DNA of 64,000 nucleotides, taken from contig NZ_JAUDRH010000004.1 in assembly GCF_030381805.1 (NCBI RefSeq), positions 248,001-312,000 of the forward strand, written 5' to 3'. The notes under the pieces were generated by a model that was given only the letters and a program-made list of their open reading frames with translations, was not told where the DNA came from and made no database searches. This document shows, one piece after another, positions 1-8,093 of the stretch; positions within the stretch are counted from its first letter, which is position 1; each line of letters begins with the position of its first letter. The position numbers and the translations under genes were made by a program. The DNA is from Chlorogloeopsis sp. ULAP01. Lineage in GTDB: Bacteria; Cyanobacteriota; Cyanobacteriia; Cyanobacteriales; Nostocaceae.

Positions 1-1465
1 TATCAAGGTTTTGAGTGATACTCACCGCCATGCCTTTGAGGAACAGAATCTTCACAATCTCAGTGTCGGCAACCGCCAAGGCGTCAGCCAACTCTTGCAC
101 AGTCATCGTACCTGTGACGATCAGCTTTTCTGGACGCTCACGCTTTTGTTCTTGTGGGCGACGTTGCTGCTCACGGGTGGCTGCGGCTGGCTTTTTCGGT
201 CTAGCTGCTGGAGCTGGAGCAACAGGTTGTGCTGGTCTAGCAGCTTTAGGTTTAGGCGGACGAACGATCGCATTACTGATCTGAATGGTAGATTCTGCTG
301 TCTCCAGTTCTTCATCAAGGAAATCTTCGTCCTCAAAATCATCGACAATGGGCTTGAGGCGTTTGCCTTTAGCGCCTAGCTTGCCAGCTTTCGCTGACTC
401 TTTGACTTCGTCAATCTCTTCTTCTTCCCATTTCTTCCCAGATTTAGTTTGACGAGGTGGGGCTGGACGCTTGAGTTCGATGATTTCGGTTACTTCTGTT
501 TCCTCTTCCTCTGACTCTTGTACTATCTGCGCCTTTGTGGCTCCCACAGGCATGGGTTTGGGTGGCGTCGGTGCCATGGGTGCCTGAGGAGGACGGGCCG
601 GAACTCTGGTTTTTTGACCTTCTCCTTGTGGAGAACTGGGTCTGCCTTCTTTGCGATCAGATTTCGGCTGTGGTGAAGTAGGACGTGACGGTTTCGGTGG
701 CTGCTGTGTCTGTCCAGCTTCCACACCGACAGGTGTCTGTGCCTTACCCTTGCCACCTTTATCCCGATCGCGTTTGAGGATCGGTTTTTCTGGCTGACTG
801 GTTTGAGCGGCCGATTCCGGTTTTTCTGCAACAGGTCTTGCAGGTGGAGCTGACAGTTGTGGTTTTTGGGGTTTTTCCTGTTTCGGTTTTTGAGGTGCAG
901 GGGAAGGCGTTTCTGGTTTTTCCGCTGCAATTTTTTCCCCTGGCTGGGTTGTCTTGGGGGTGTTATCCGCGTCTGTCACAGCTGTTATTTGTGAGGTCTC
1001 AGACTGATTCCGGGGTACAGGTCGAGTTGGTGCCGTCGGCTTCATTGACGAGACAGGTGAAGGAGCGAAGGGTCTTGGAGGTGGTGGATTAAGCTCAGAA
1101 AGAGCGGCTTGATTATTGGTAGCAGCCGACGCTTCAGATGCGTTGGCAGGAGTGTTTTTGGGTGGTTTTGGTTTGCGAATTTCTAACAATTCTTGTTTTT
1201 GAGATGCAGCAGGACGGTTGCGTGAGTTTATTTGTAGTGTACTTTGTTTATGACTGGTTGTACCGTGATGATCTTTTTTTGGCATCACATGTGTAGCTGC
1301 CAGTTTTTCTGCTTGGGAACGGATACGTTCCGCTTCGGATTCTGTAATCGTGCTGCTATGGCTTTTGACCGCAATATTGAGCTGGTCGCAAATTGCTAAT
1401 AGCTCTTTGTTATCCAAATTCAATTCCTTTGATAATTCGTAGATTCTAACTTTGCCGTTGTTCAT
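1..1465 (-). CDS. infB: translation initiation factor IF-2, N-terminal part (cut by left edge)
   Basis: IF-2 is the GTPase that brings initiator tRNA to the 30S subunit and promotes subunit joining. Only the first 488 codons are present; the GTPase domain lies beyond position 1. The ATG (minus strand, 1465) opens with a typical IF2_N helical module (MNNGKVRIYELSKEL), followed by about 400 residues rich in Pro, Lys, Glu and Ala, probably disordered, as is usual in cyanobacterial IF-2. A second IF2_N module (VQELADALAV) starts near residue 455. The frame is open without interruption to the window edge. The gene is last in the rimP-nusA-ylxR-infB cluster, the conserved bacterial order, but is separated from ylxR by 422 bases that may hold its own promoter. 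Identity is certain from the N-terminal module and context. Confidence 0.95.
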   Translation of the reverse strand, partial: MNNGKVRIYELSKELNLDNKELLAICDQLNIAVKSHSSTITESEAERIRSQAEKLAATHVMPKKDHHGTTSHKQSTLQINSRNRPAASQKQELLEIRKPKPPKNTPANASEASAATNNQAALSELNPPPPRPFAPSPVSSMKPTAPTRPVPRNQSETSQITAVTDADNTPKTTQPGEKIAAEKPETPSPAPQKPKQEKPQKPQLSAPPARPVAEKPESAAQTSQPEKPILKRDRDKGGKGKAQTPVGVEAGQTQQPPKPSRPTSPQPKSDRKEGRPSSPQGEGQKTRVPARPPQAPMAPTPPKPMPVGATKAQIVQESEEEETEVTEIIELKRPAPPRQTKSGKKWEEEEIDEVKESAKAGKLGAKGKRLKPIVDDFEDEDFLDEELETAESTIQISNAIVRPPKPKAARPAQPVAPAPAARPKKPAAATREQQRRPQEQKRERPEKLIVTGTMTVQELADALAVADTEIVKILFLKGMAVSITQNLD

Positions 1466-1887
1466 CCACTCTTCCCCTATAATTTACAGTTTTAACGGAT
1501 GGGTGCCAGCTAGTGCGACATCTCCATCCTTTGATTACTGTGTTTAGGTTGCCGTTTTGTTGCCGGTGCCTCCAATCAGGAAAGAGAGATGTTTCGGTTT
1601 AATGCTGGCATCGCCACCAGAGATGATGGTTGACGCCGGACTGCGCGTGGGCGCTACCAGATTGCAATTTTTTAGTTTTTTGTTTTGCTGATTCTGAGTC
1701 TTCCACAACACATTAAGCGTAATTCTTGTGATGAGTGTCGCTTCGCTCCTTTAGATATTTAAGAGCGACTTGCCTGACACCCCTTTACTATTTTGGCACT
1801 AATTTCTAGCGTAACAGAGGGTGTGGCGATAGCGCTGGGGTGGCGGCTGTCGGCACAATTCCTCTGGAGATAACCGCCAAATGGCGG
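1466..1887. other. infB leader / ylxR-infB gap
   Basis: This stretch of 422 bases holds no convincing ORF. On the minus strand it begins with the hairpin at the ylxR stop and runs to the infB start, where GGGGAAGAG precedes the ATG. A long untranslated leader or a separate infB promoter would fit, but no clear -10/-35 pair could be chosen. Confidence 0.5.
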
Positions 1888-1890
1888 TTA
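1871..1890 (-). terminator. GC-rich hairpin at the ylxR stop codon
   Basis: TAACCGCCA, two bases, then TGGCGGTTA form a perfect 9-bp stem that overlaps the ylxR stop codon. No T-run follows on the minus strand, so it may be a weak terminator, an mRNA stability element or a processing site between ylxR and infB. Confidence 0.5.
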
Positions 1891-2163
1891 AAACTCAATT
1901 TGATTTTGAAAATTGCTTTGAACTAAGCGTTGCCACAATGTCTGATACAGTGTTTCTGGCACTGATGCACGTAGCGAGCGTCCTAGTCTATTTTTTTTCT
2001 GAGCTGCACTGAGACAGTTCGGATTTGGGCAAATATAGGCAGAACGCCCCATGCCCTCATCTAATTGTACCTGTCCAGACTCAAAGACGCGGACAATCCG
2101 CCAAAACTCATTTTTTAAACCCACTTTGCGACAACTCAAGCAACGCCTATGGTTTGGTTTCAT
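1888..2163 (-). CDS. ylxR: YlxR family RNA-binding protein (DUF448)
   Basis: Small basic protein of 91 residues. The N-terminal RRCLSCRKVG, with its two cysteines, followed by a GRSAYICPNPNCL segment, is the hallmark of the YlxR/DUF448 fold, a putative RNA-binding protein encoded between nusA and infB in most bacteria. It sits 64 bases downstream of nusA on the same strand, so co-transcription is likely. The molecular role of the family is not settled; links to RNase P and to transcription regulation have been proposed elsewhere. The length is normal for the family. Confidence 0.9.
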   Translation of the reverse strand: MKPNHRRCLSCRKVGLKNEFWRIVRVFESGQVQLDEGMGRSAYICPNPNCLSAAQKKNRLGRSLRASVPETLYQTLWQRLVQSNFQNQIEF

Positions 2164-2227
2164 TGATTTGAAAGTCTTGTCTACCCAGATCTAGATGTTA
2201 AAAATTTTTAATTTGTAATTATTTTAA

Positions 2228-3547
2228 TTACTCCTCGTCGCGATCATAGTTTTCGTCTTCTAGTTCGTTCTCTAGATCTTCTTGATTTTCATTCTCTAAT
2301 TCTTCTTCATAAATATCATCATCATCAACATCATCTATATCGGCAACATCATCTATATCTTCGGCTTTATACTTGGCTCTTGCCTCTGCAAACTTGGTGT
2401 CTTCGGCTAGATGATCGTATTTAGCTTTATCTTTGATATCAATTTTCCAACCAGTTAAGCGAGCCGCCAGACGAACATTTTGCCCTTCTTTACCAATGGC
2501 TAAACTGAGTTGGTCTTCCGCCACAAGTACATGAGTTTGCCTAGTTTCTGGATCCATCAAGCGCACTTCGTCTACTCGTGCTGGACTGAGGGCATTGGCG
2601 ATGTAAGTTGCAGGATCTGGCGACCAGCGAATTACATCAATTTTTTCACCCCGTAATTCGTTAACTACGACTTGAATTCGCGATCCCCTAGCGCCAATAC
2701 AAGCACCGACTGGATCTACATCGCGATCAAGGGTATCTACAGCAATTTTAGTTCGAGGCCCAACGTGGCGGGATGGGGGGTTAGCTTCCCGCGCCACTGC
2801 CACAATCCTGACAACTTCGTCTTCGATTTCTGGTACTTCGTTAGCAAATAAATAAACTACTAAACCAGCATCAGCACGAGATACCAATAATTGCGGCCCT
2901 CTTTGCTGACCTTGAGAAACTTTTTTCAAATAAACCTTGAACGTAGCACCGATACGATAATTATCGTTGGGCAATTGTTCGCGCTTGGGTAATTCAGCTT
3001 CTACTTCAGGCTGACCAAAGCCACTGTTGACAGCCATAATCACCGATTGCCGCTCAAACCGCAGAACTCTTGCTTGCAGAACTGTTCCTTCTAAATCCTG
3101 AAACTCTTCTTGAATCAATTGTCGTTGCTGATCCCGCAGTTTTTGTGCCAAGACTTGCTTGGTTTGCATTGCTGCCATTCGTCCAAATTCCCCTTGATCT
3201 GGGGTGACATCAAGCACTACTTCCTGCCCTAACTGTGCTTCTTCTCCTCCCATTTCTTGAACTTGTTGTAGGGCAATTTCATGATCGTTATTATTAATTT
3301 CTTCAACTATAGTTTTGGTGGCAACGACTCGAAAGCCTTCTTCGTCAACGTCTAGCTGCACATCAAAATTATCGAAGTAATCTTCGTCAAAGTGCTTTCT
3401 ATCTAAATTTTGAGCACGACGATAACGTTCGTATCCTTTAAGTAGTGCTTCTCTAATGGCTGCTTGCACTGCAATTTTGGGTAAATTACGCTCCCGGCTT
3501 ATATTTTCTATTAACTCTTTCAATCCAGGTAAACTTACCATTGACAT
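2228..3547 (-). CDS. nusA: transcription termination/antitermination factor NusA
   Basis: NusA binds RNA polymerase and nascent RNA and modulates pausing, termination and antitermination. The 439-residue product has the NusA N-terminal polymerase-binding domain (about 1-135), an S1 domain (about 140-210) and two KH domains (about 215-375, with the GACIGARGSRI and AIGKEGQNVRLA loops). The tail is a low-complexity Asp/Glu stretch rather than the C-terminal acidic repeats of E. coli NusA, as is usual in cyanobacteria. I chose the ATG at 3547 because AAAGGAG lies seven bases upstream; a TTG six bases earlier is also open. Second gene of the rimP operon. Confidence 0.96.
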   Translation of the reverse strand: MSMVSLPGLKELIENISRERNLPKIAVQAAIREALLKGYERYRRAQNLDRKHFDEDYFDNFDVQLDVDEEGFRVVATKTIVEEINNNDHEIALQQVQEMGGEEAQLGQEVVLDVTPDQGEFGRMAAMQTKQVLAQKLRDQQRQLIQEEFQDLEGTVLQARVLRFERQSVIMAVNSGFGQPEVEAELPKREQLPNDNYRIGATFKVYLKKVSQGQQRGPQLLVSRADAGLVVYLFANEVPEIEDEVVRIVAVAREANPPSRHVGPRTKIAVDTLDRDVDPVGACIGARGSRIQVVVNELRGEKIDVIRWSPDPATYIANALSPARVDEVRLMDPETRQTHVLVAEDQLSLAIGKEGQNVRLAARLTGWKIDIKDKAKYDHLAEDTKFAEARAKYKAEDIDDVADIDDVDDDDIYEEELENENQEDLENELEDENYDRDEE

Positions 3548-3563
3548 AAGCAATCTCCTTTAC

Positions 3564-3728
3564 AAATAGGGATTAGGGACTGAGGAATAGGGACTGGAGG
3601 ACACGGGGATTCTGGGACACGAGGACAAGGGGAAGGATTGTGACTCACGTCTTATCCCCTTATCTCCTTGTCTTTTCTGCTCCTTGTCCTCTTCCTAGCC
3701 TCTAGTCCCTAGCCTCTAGTCCCTAGTC
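3564..3728. repeat. heptad-like short repeats, inverted arrangement, nusA-rimP gap
   Basis: G-rich units such as AGGGACT and GGGATT on the left (3568-3640) face C-rich units CTAGTCC and CTAGCCT on the right (3690-3728). The two arms could pair into a long imperfect stem in the rimP-nusA transcript. Such seven-base repeats are common between genes in heterocystous cyanobacteria. Confidence 0.7.
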
Positions 3729-3732
3729 TTTT

Positions 3733-4194
3733 TTATCGACGATCATCCAGCCGCACTTTGGTAATTTGGACGCGGGGGATCGCGATCGCGCGGCCTTTTT
3801 GATTTAGGTAAACTGACGTTTCATCTCGGCGGATCAACTGGCCAGTCCACTCTTGTTGTCCTTCATAGGGTGGGGAAGTGGAAACGAGCACAGGAAATCC
3901 CTTAAAGGAAACAAACTCTCGGTCTGTAGTTAGTTGACGGGAAATACCGGGACTTGACACTTCTAAGACGTAGGTATCTGGAATGACCTCAGCCGCATCT
4001 AATGTAGCTTCTAAAGCACGGCTCATCCGCTCGCAATCATCCAAACCAGTATCCTGATGAGGGTTACGAATATCTACCCGCAAAACTGGTGGACGTTGGT
4101 TTGTATGAAAAATTACTCCAACAACTTCCAACCCCAGTTCTTCCGCTACTGGTGTAGCCAAATCTACAATTTGTGGTACTAAAGGATGAGTCAT
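3733..4194 (-). CDS. rimP: ribosome maturation factor RimP
   Basis: RimP assists late assembly of the 30S ribosomal subunit. The 153-residue product has the two-domain RimP layout. The N-terminal part carries the family signature LRVDIRNP then GLDDCERMSRALEATLD; next come YVLEVSSPGISRQLTTDREF and a C-terminal SH3-like domain ending in a basic tail. The length is normal. It is first in the rimP-nusA-ylxR-infB cluster and starts about 20 bases after a terminator-like hairpin in its leader, so expression is probably controlled by attenuation. The 178-base gap to nusA contains heptad repeats. Confidence 0.95.
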   Translation of the reverse strand: MTHPLVPQIVDLATPVAEELGLEVVGVIFHTNQRPPVLRVDIRNPHQDTGLDDCERMSRALEATLDAAEVIPDTYVLEVSSPGISRQLTTDREFVSFKGFPVLVSTSPPYEGQQEWTGQLIRRDETSVYLNQKGRAIAIPRVQITKVRLDDRR

Positions 4195-4208
4195 GCAACG
4201 ATTCCAAC

Positions 4209-4233
4209 AAAAAAAGTGGGTACCGACCCACTT
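4209..4233 (-). terminator. intrinsic terminator/attenuator hairpin in the rimP leader
   Basis: On the minus strand AAGTGGGT, four bases, then ACCCACTT form a perfect 8-bp stem running straight into seven Ts, ending 15 bases before the rimP ATG. This is the canonical layout of an intrinsic terminator. Placed immediately ahead of a start codon it cannot be an end-of-gene signal, so it is best read as an attenuator of the rimP-nusA-infB operon. Confidence 0.75.
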
Positions 4234-4267
4234 CCTGCGATAGGGATATCTTCCAAGAAGTCTTTTT

Positions 4268-4287
4268 GCGAACCAATTTTGATTCGC
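4268..4287 (-). promoter_or_regulatory. upstream hairpin of the rimP leader RNA
   Basis: GCGAATC, six bases, then GGTTCGC pair into a 7-bp stem with one G-T pair, about 35 bases upstream of the terminator hairpin on the same strand. Together the two form a structured 5' leader. Whether this stem acts as an antiterminator partner cannot be told from one sequence. Confidence 0.45.
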
Positions 4288-4404
4288 CTTCCTTTCGAGT
4301 TTAGCGCATTTTTTTAAGGGCGAGAAGCAAGAAAGAGTTTCTTTTTTCTCTATCCTCCGATAGAAATTTAGACTAGTACATTTTGGTTAAATTGTACACC
4401 TGTA

Positions 4405-4512
4405 GATTGGGGATCGGGAATTGGGGACTAGGTACAGGTGATTAGGGATTGGGTACTGGGGACTGGTGATTGAGTATTGCTGCTGGTGCTCCTAGTCCCT
4501 AGTCCCTAATCC
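4405..4512. repeat. heptad repeat block upstream of the rimP leader
   Basis: Variants of TTGGGGACT and GGGATTGGGTACT on the left face CTAGTCC-CTAGTCC-CTAATCCC on the right (4492-4512). It is the same repeat type as between rimP and nusA, and the right end runs into the last codons of the neighbouring gene. Confidence 0.65.
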
Positions 4513-5956
4513 CTTCTTGCTGCACTAGTAAGGTAGAGCCTTTGACAACAACTGATTGAGATGGAGCATAAGTTCTCAGTTGCCTGGTTTGTTCTAATAT
4601 TTTCTCGAAATCTTCTTGAGATAAACGTTTTACATAGTTAAGCTTGATTTCTTCCAAAAAGTCTACAAGCAAGCTTTGTAATTCTGACAGTACTTGTTTT
4701 TTCTGTATTTCTGTTCCTAAGGCTTCGCTGAAACGTTGTACTAGCTGAGTTGTTAATTTGGCTCCAACGGGATCTTCTACAGCAGTAACTAGCGCATTGT
4801 AGAGGTTAGTAGTTAATTGGGTTGCCAGTTGCTCGCTTAACTGGATTTCTACCTGTGTCAGCCCAGGCAAGTTTTGCAGGTTATGGATGATGGGAGAATG
4901 ATTGAAAGCCCCAATTATGTTGTGACGCAAAATGGCAATTATTTCTGGCTGAATTTTGGGAAGAACTTGGTAAACAATCGTTTGTATCACAAGAGTAGCG
5001 ATCGCTTCCATTTCATTGACATTATTAATATCTATATAGGGGCGCAAGTTTTCTTTTTGTAGGAGCCAGCGTACAAACTCACCAGTTTGAATAGAGCCTT
5101 GAATTTGGTTAATTACTCTGACGACAACTATTTCTGTGATTTCCTCGGCAAAACTTGTCACAACACCCAAATGAATTTGCTGTCTTAGTGGTTGTAAATT
5201 TAGCAATTTTGCTTTGTCAAGACGAACTAAAACTGGTATCATTCGCAACCACCGCCAAAACGGTAGCAAAAAAAGTAAGTCATACCAGCGCCATAAAATT
5301 GCATTTAACCAGCTAAAACCAAGATAGCGGCGTTTGATATAGTAACTGCGAACGGCTAAATCAATAGCAAAGATAAATACGAATGGTAAGTCAATTATCC
5401 AAAAATAATCAATAAATTCGCCATTTTCTCCGATTTGCCGAAAGTAGTTAGTGGCTATTAAAGGTCGAATTTGCCGATTAAAAAAATTAAATTCTTTTGT
5501 CCAACCATTTTGCAATAAATAATTCTGGCTCCAAAAAGTGGCAAAGGCTTGCTTGGCAGATTCTTGCCTAAGGCGATCGCGCATTCTATTTTTGATTTTT
5601 TCTAGGGTGCCACTTTTTCCTGCTACGGCAAACGGATTATCATCGATCATCTCTGTGCTCAGGCGGCTCAATTCTTCTAGTCGCGCTTTTGCCTCTGGTG
5701 AATTTAATCCTGTCTTATTTACTACCTCCTGTAATTCATTAACTGTTCTGAGATATTTTTCAGTTTCTCTGTGAGATTCAATACCTTTAATTGGATCGTA
5801 TATGCGAGTTAACTGAGGTAGATGTCGCAAGTAAAAATCTCGCCAAGGAACGTAACTTAAATTAAACAAAACTAAGCCTAAGTTTATGGTGGCAATAATT
5901 GCCATGAGTCTCTCAATCCATAAGTAAGACTGCTTCGGTGATTTTGGGTTAACCAT
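4499..5956 (-). CDS. uncharacterised membrane protein with voltage-sensor-like segment
   Basis: Not a family I can name with a function. The product (485 residues from the ATG at 5956; an in-frame TTG lies 30 bases upstream) has one hydrophobic segment near the N-terminus (around 15-37), a long charged helical stretch, then hydrophobic segments near residues 188-210 and 220-245. The latter contain WYDLLFLLPFWRWLRMIPVLVRL, whose aromatic-Asp helix and regularly spaced arginines recall the S3-S4 region of voltage-sensor domains. The C-terminal 240 residues are soluble-looking, helical and rich in I, V, Q and E. No selectivity-filter motif is visible, so ion transport is only a possibility. It stands alone on its strand and its 3' end overlaps the heptad repeats. 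Confidence 0.7.
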   Translation of the reverse strand: MVNPKSPKQSYLWIERLMAIIATINLGLVLFNLSYVPWRDFYLRHLPQLTRIYDPIKGIESHRETEKYLRTVNELQEVVNKTGLNSPEAKARLEELSRLSTEMIDDNPFAVAGKSGTLEKIKNRMRDRLRQESAKQAFATFWSQNYLLQNGWTKEFNFFNRQIRPLIATNYFRQIGENGEFIDYFWIIDLPFVFIFAIDLAVRSYYIKRRYLGFSWLNAILWRWYDLLFLLPFWRWLRMIPVLVRLDKAKLLNLQPLRQQIHLGVVTSFAEEITEIVVVRVINQIQGSIQTGEFVRWLLQKENLRPYIDINNVNEMEAIATLVIQTIVYQVLPKIQPEIIAILRHNIIGAFNHSPIIHNLQNLPGLTQVEIQLSEQLATQLTTNLYNALVTAVEDPVGAKLTTQLVQRFSEALGTEIQKKQVLSELQSLLVDFLEEIKLNYVKRLSQEDFEKILEQTRQLRTYAPSQSVVVKGSTLLVQQEGIRD

Positions 5957-6200
5957 TATTTCTTTACTGGCAAAAATTTTAGCCAAATAATTACTTATAA
6001 ATAAATTTAATTATGTGGTATAAAAATTACCACTAGAGATAGATGACTATACATAATATAAGAGGTCAGCTAATTTTAACTGAGTATTAGCAAAATGAAT
6101 CAAAAATCATTAATAATCAATAAAACAGATGTTAAATAAATTTAAAATGCATCTGTTTATTATTGATATTTTGGTGATTTTCTCTGAAGGAGTGTTAACC

Positions 6201-6992
6201 ATGTGGTGTGAGTTTGGAAAATCAAGCGTGAATGTGGCAGTTGTTTGTCTGGTAACAGCTAGTGTAGCGATCGCAGACTCTGCTATTGCTGTCCGAGCGC
6301 GTAACTATACTCCCCAGGAATTCCGCGCTGTCTTGCATGGACTTGGTTATAAAATTCCAGTGTCAAATGCACCTTTAACGAATGCAGACGCGAAACAAGC
6401 GATTCAGGAATTTCAAAAAGGCTATAAATTACAACCTACTGACGGTATTGCAGGAGCAAAAACTCAAGACTTTGCAGCCAACATAGTTGAGATTCTACAG
6501 GCAAACTTGAATGCGGTGCTAAAGCCAAATCCTCCGCTTCCCAGGAATCAATTCTACGGCCCTCAAACCGAAGCAGCAGTGAAGCAGTATCAAAAAAAAT
6601 TAGGACTGCAAGAAACAGGAATTGCCGACTTAGCGTTAAGGCAGAGACTTGACAAAGAGGTTAGAGAACTTCTTCAAAAACCTGCCGCAGCTCCCGCATC
6701 TACACCGACACCGACGGCAGCGCCAACTGCAACACCGACAGCCAAACCAACGGCAACTCCGACGGCATCGCCAACTGCAACACCGACAACCAAACCAACG
6801 GCAACTCCGACGGCATCGCCAACTGCAACACCGACAGCCAAACCAACGGCAACTCCAACGGCATCGCCAACTGCAACACCAACTGCAACGCCAACTGCAA
6901 CACCAACTGCAACACCAACTGCAACACCAACTGCAACGCCAACGGCAACACCAACTGCAACACCAACTGCAACGCCAACGGCAACTCCTTAA
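6201..6992 (+). CDS. secreted peptidoglycan-binding protein with Thr-Ala-Pro repeat tail
   Basis: Likely an exported cell-wall protein. The ATG at 6201 is preceded by GAAGGAG; a more upstream in-frame ATG (6129) would add 24 residues with no ribosome site. The N-terminus has a hydrophobic stretch ending in ADSAIA, a plausible signal peptide. Two peptidoglycan-binding repeats follow: NYTPQEFRAVLHGLGY with AIQEFQKGYKL, and NQFYGPQTEAAVKQYQKKLGL. From about residue 170 the rest is TPTA, KPTA and SPTA repeats, ending in ten exact TATP units before the stop. Such Pro/Thr tails often span or anchor to the wall and may be glycosylated. No catalytic domain is visible. Confidence 0.8.
   Translation: MWCEFGKSSVNVAVVCLVTASVAIADSAIAVRARNYTPQEFRAVLHGLGYKIPVSNAPLTNADAKQAIQEFQKGYKLQPTDGIAGAKTQDFAANIVEILQANLNAVLKPNPPLPRNQFYGPQTEAAVKQYQKKLGLQETGIADLALRQRLDKEVRELLQKPAAAPASTPTPTAAPTATPTAKPTATPTASPTATPTTKPTATPTASPTATPTAKPTATPTASPTATPTATPTATPTATPTATPTATPTATPTATPTATPTATP
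6726..6989 (+). repeat. in-frame coding tandem repeats (48 bp x3, then 12 bp x10)
   Basis: Three nearly identical 48-base units start at 6726, 6774 and 6822, each encoding 16 residues of TA/TP/KP/SP pattern. They are followed at 6870-6989 by ten 12-base units of the ACTGCAACACCA type encoding TATP. All units are multiples of three, so copy-number change would keep the frame. Confidence 0.9.
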
Positions 6993-7102
6993 AATTTATC
7001 AAAGCTTAAATGACGCGGTGGTTAAGATTGAACACTAGATTCTCTCCACCAACTCACAACCACTTGACAGTTCGTCTCAGCAAGAGCGATCGCCTAAGTT
7101 TG

Positions 7103-7996
7103 TTAAGTTCTCTGATTTGGTTCTTCTAACGGTCTGCCTTTGGGAACTGGTAGCAATGGACGACGGTCATCATAAGGCATGGGGATGTACTGTACTGTCG
7201 GGCGTCCGCCTTGTGGTTGCGGGTACAACTCCATCAGGTCGTAAACAATTCGGGGCAGTCCAACCGTTACGGGCAGCCCCATTTCTGTTGCTTCCTCAAC
7301 GGTAATAGGATAGTCGTGGGTAACACGTCCTGTTGTTAGAGCTTCAACAATATTTTCAATATTTTCTGGCTTAATTTTCTGTTTAGGTGTACAGTCCTTT
7401 AACAGAGTTCGCACAAAACGTTGTACCTGCTGAATGGCTTTGCGTGATAGATCTGCCATAATCAGGGTTTGGTCATCAACTTCACTAATAGGCTTTTGTT
7501 CTGCAACCTTGAGAATACTGGCGGCTGGAAAGTTGCCTAGTTGAGGATCAACTGGACCTAAGACAGCATTGGCATCCATAACAATTTCATCGGCAGCAAG
7601 GGCAAGCATAGTACCGCCACTCATTGCATAGTGAGGTACAAACACTGTGACTTTAGAAGGATGACGAATTAATGCCCTAGCAATTTGTTCAGTGGCTAAG
7701 ACCAAACCACCAGGAGTATGCAAAATTAAGTCAATCGGGATTTCTGGTGGGGTGAGGCGAATCGCCCGCAGAATTTGTTCTGAATCTTCTATGGTGATGT
7801 ACCGCGAGAGGGGAATTCCTAGTAAACTAATGGATTCTTGACGATGAATGAGCAAAATGACCCGACTTTTGCGTTGCTGTTGAAATTCTTGAATGCTACG
7901 AAAGCGGCGATACTCAATCTGACGTCTTTGCCAAAGCGGTTGTAAGGAAGAAAGCAGAAGAAAAATCCAGAATAAATCACCAATACCGAAGCTCAT
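7103..7996 (-). CDS. membrane-anchored Clp-fold serine protease (SDH/SppA-like)
   Basis: A 297-residue protein of the serine dehydrogenase proteinase (SDH, Clp/crotonase fold) family. An N-terminal hydrophobic helix (about 5-22) probably anchors it in the membrane. The fold motifs are visible: LILHTPGGLVLATEQIA (oxyanion-type glycines), then PHYAMSGGTMLALAADEIVM, where the Ser of MSGG is the expected nucleophile, and NAVLGPVDPQLG after it. Residues 150-240 contain the conserved helical segment ending in TTGRVTHDYPI. Substrates are unknown; relatives are thought to degrade membrane or misfolded proteins. It stands alone, convergent with the peptidoglycan-binding gene. Confidence 0.85.
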   Translation of the reverse strand: MSFGIGDLFWIFLLLSSLQPLWQRRQIEYRRFRSIQEFQQQRKSRVILLIHRQESISLLGIPLSRYITIEDSEQILRAIRLTPPEIPIDLILHTPGGLVLATEQIARALIRHPSKVTVFVPHYAMSGGTMLALAADEIVMDANAVLGPVDPQLGNFPAASILKVAEQKPISEVDDQTLIMADLSRKAIQQVQRFVRTLLKDCTPKQKIKPENIENIVEALTTGRVTHDYPITVEEATEMGLPVTVGLPRIVYDLMELYPQPQGGRPTVQYIPMPYDDRRPLLPVPKGRPLEEPNQRT

Positions 7997-8093
7997 AAAA
8001 ATTGTGTTTAAAAATAACGGTTTGCCGTCATTATTTTCCCAATTATTCAGAATCTATAAGTCTATCTGAAGAAGCAAACCCTAAGAAAGACAA

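Noticed and set aside
4064..4276. 70-codon minus-strand frame overlapping rimP
   Set aside because: Runs through the leader hairpins and the rimP gene in another frame; no coding signal.
6700..7002. 100-codon minus-strand frame across the TATP repeat
   Set aside because: Open only because the repeat lacks stops on both strands; leucine-rich artefact.
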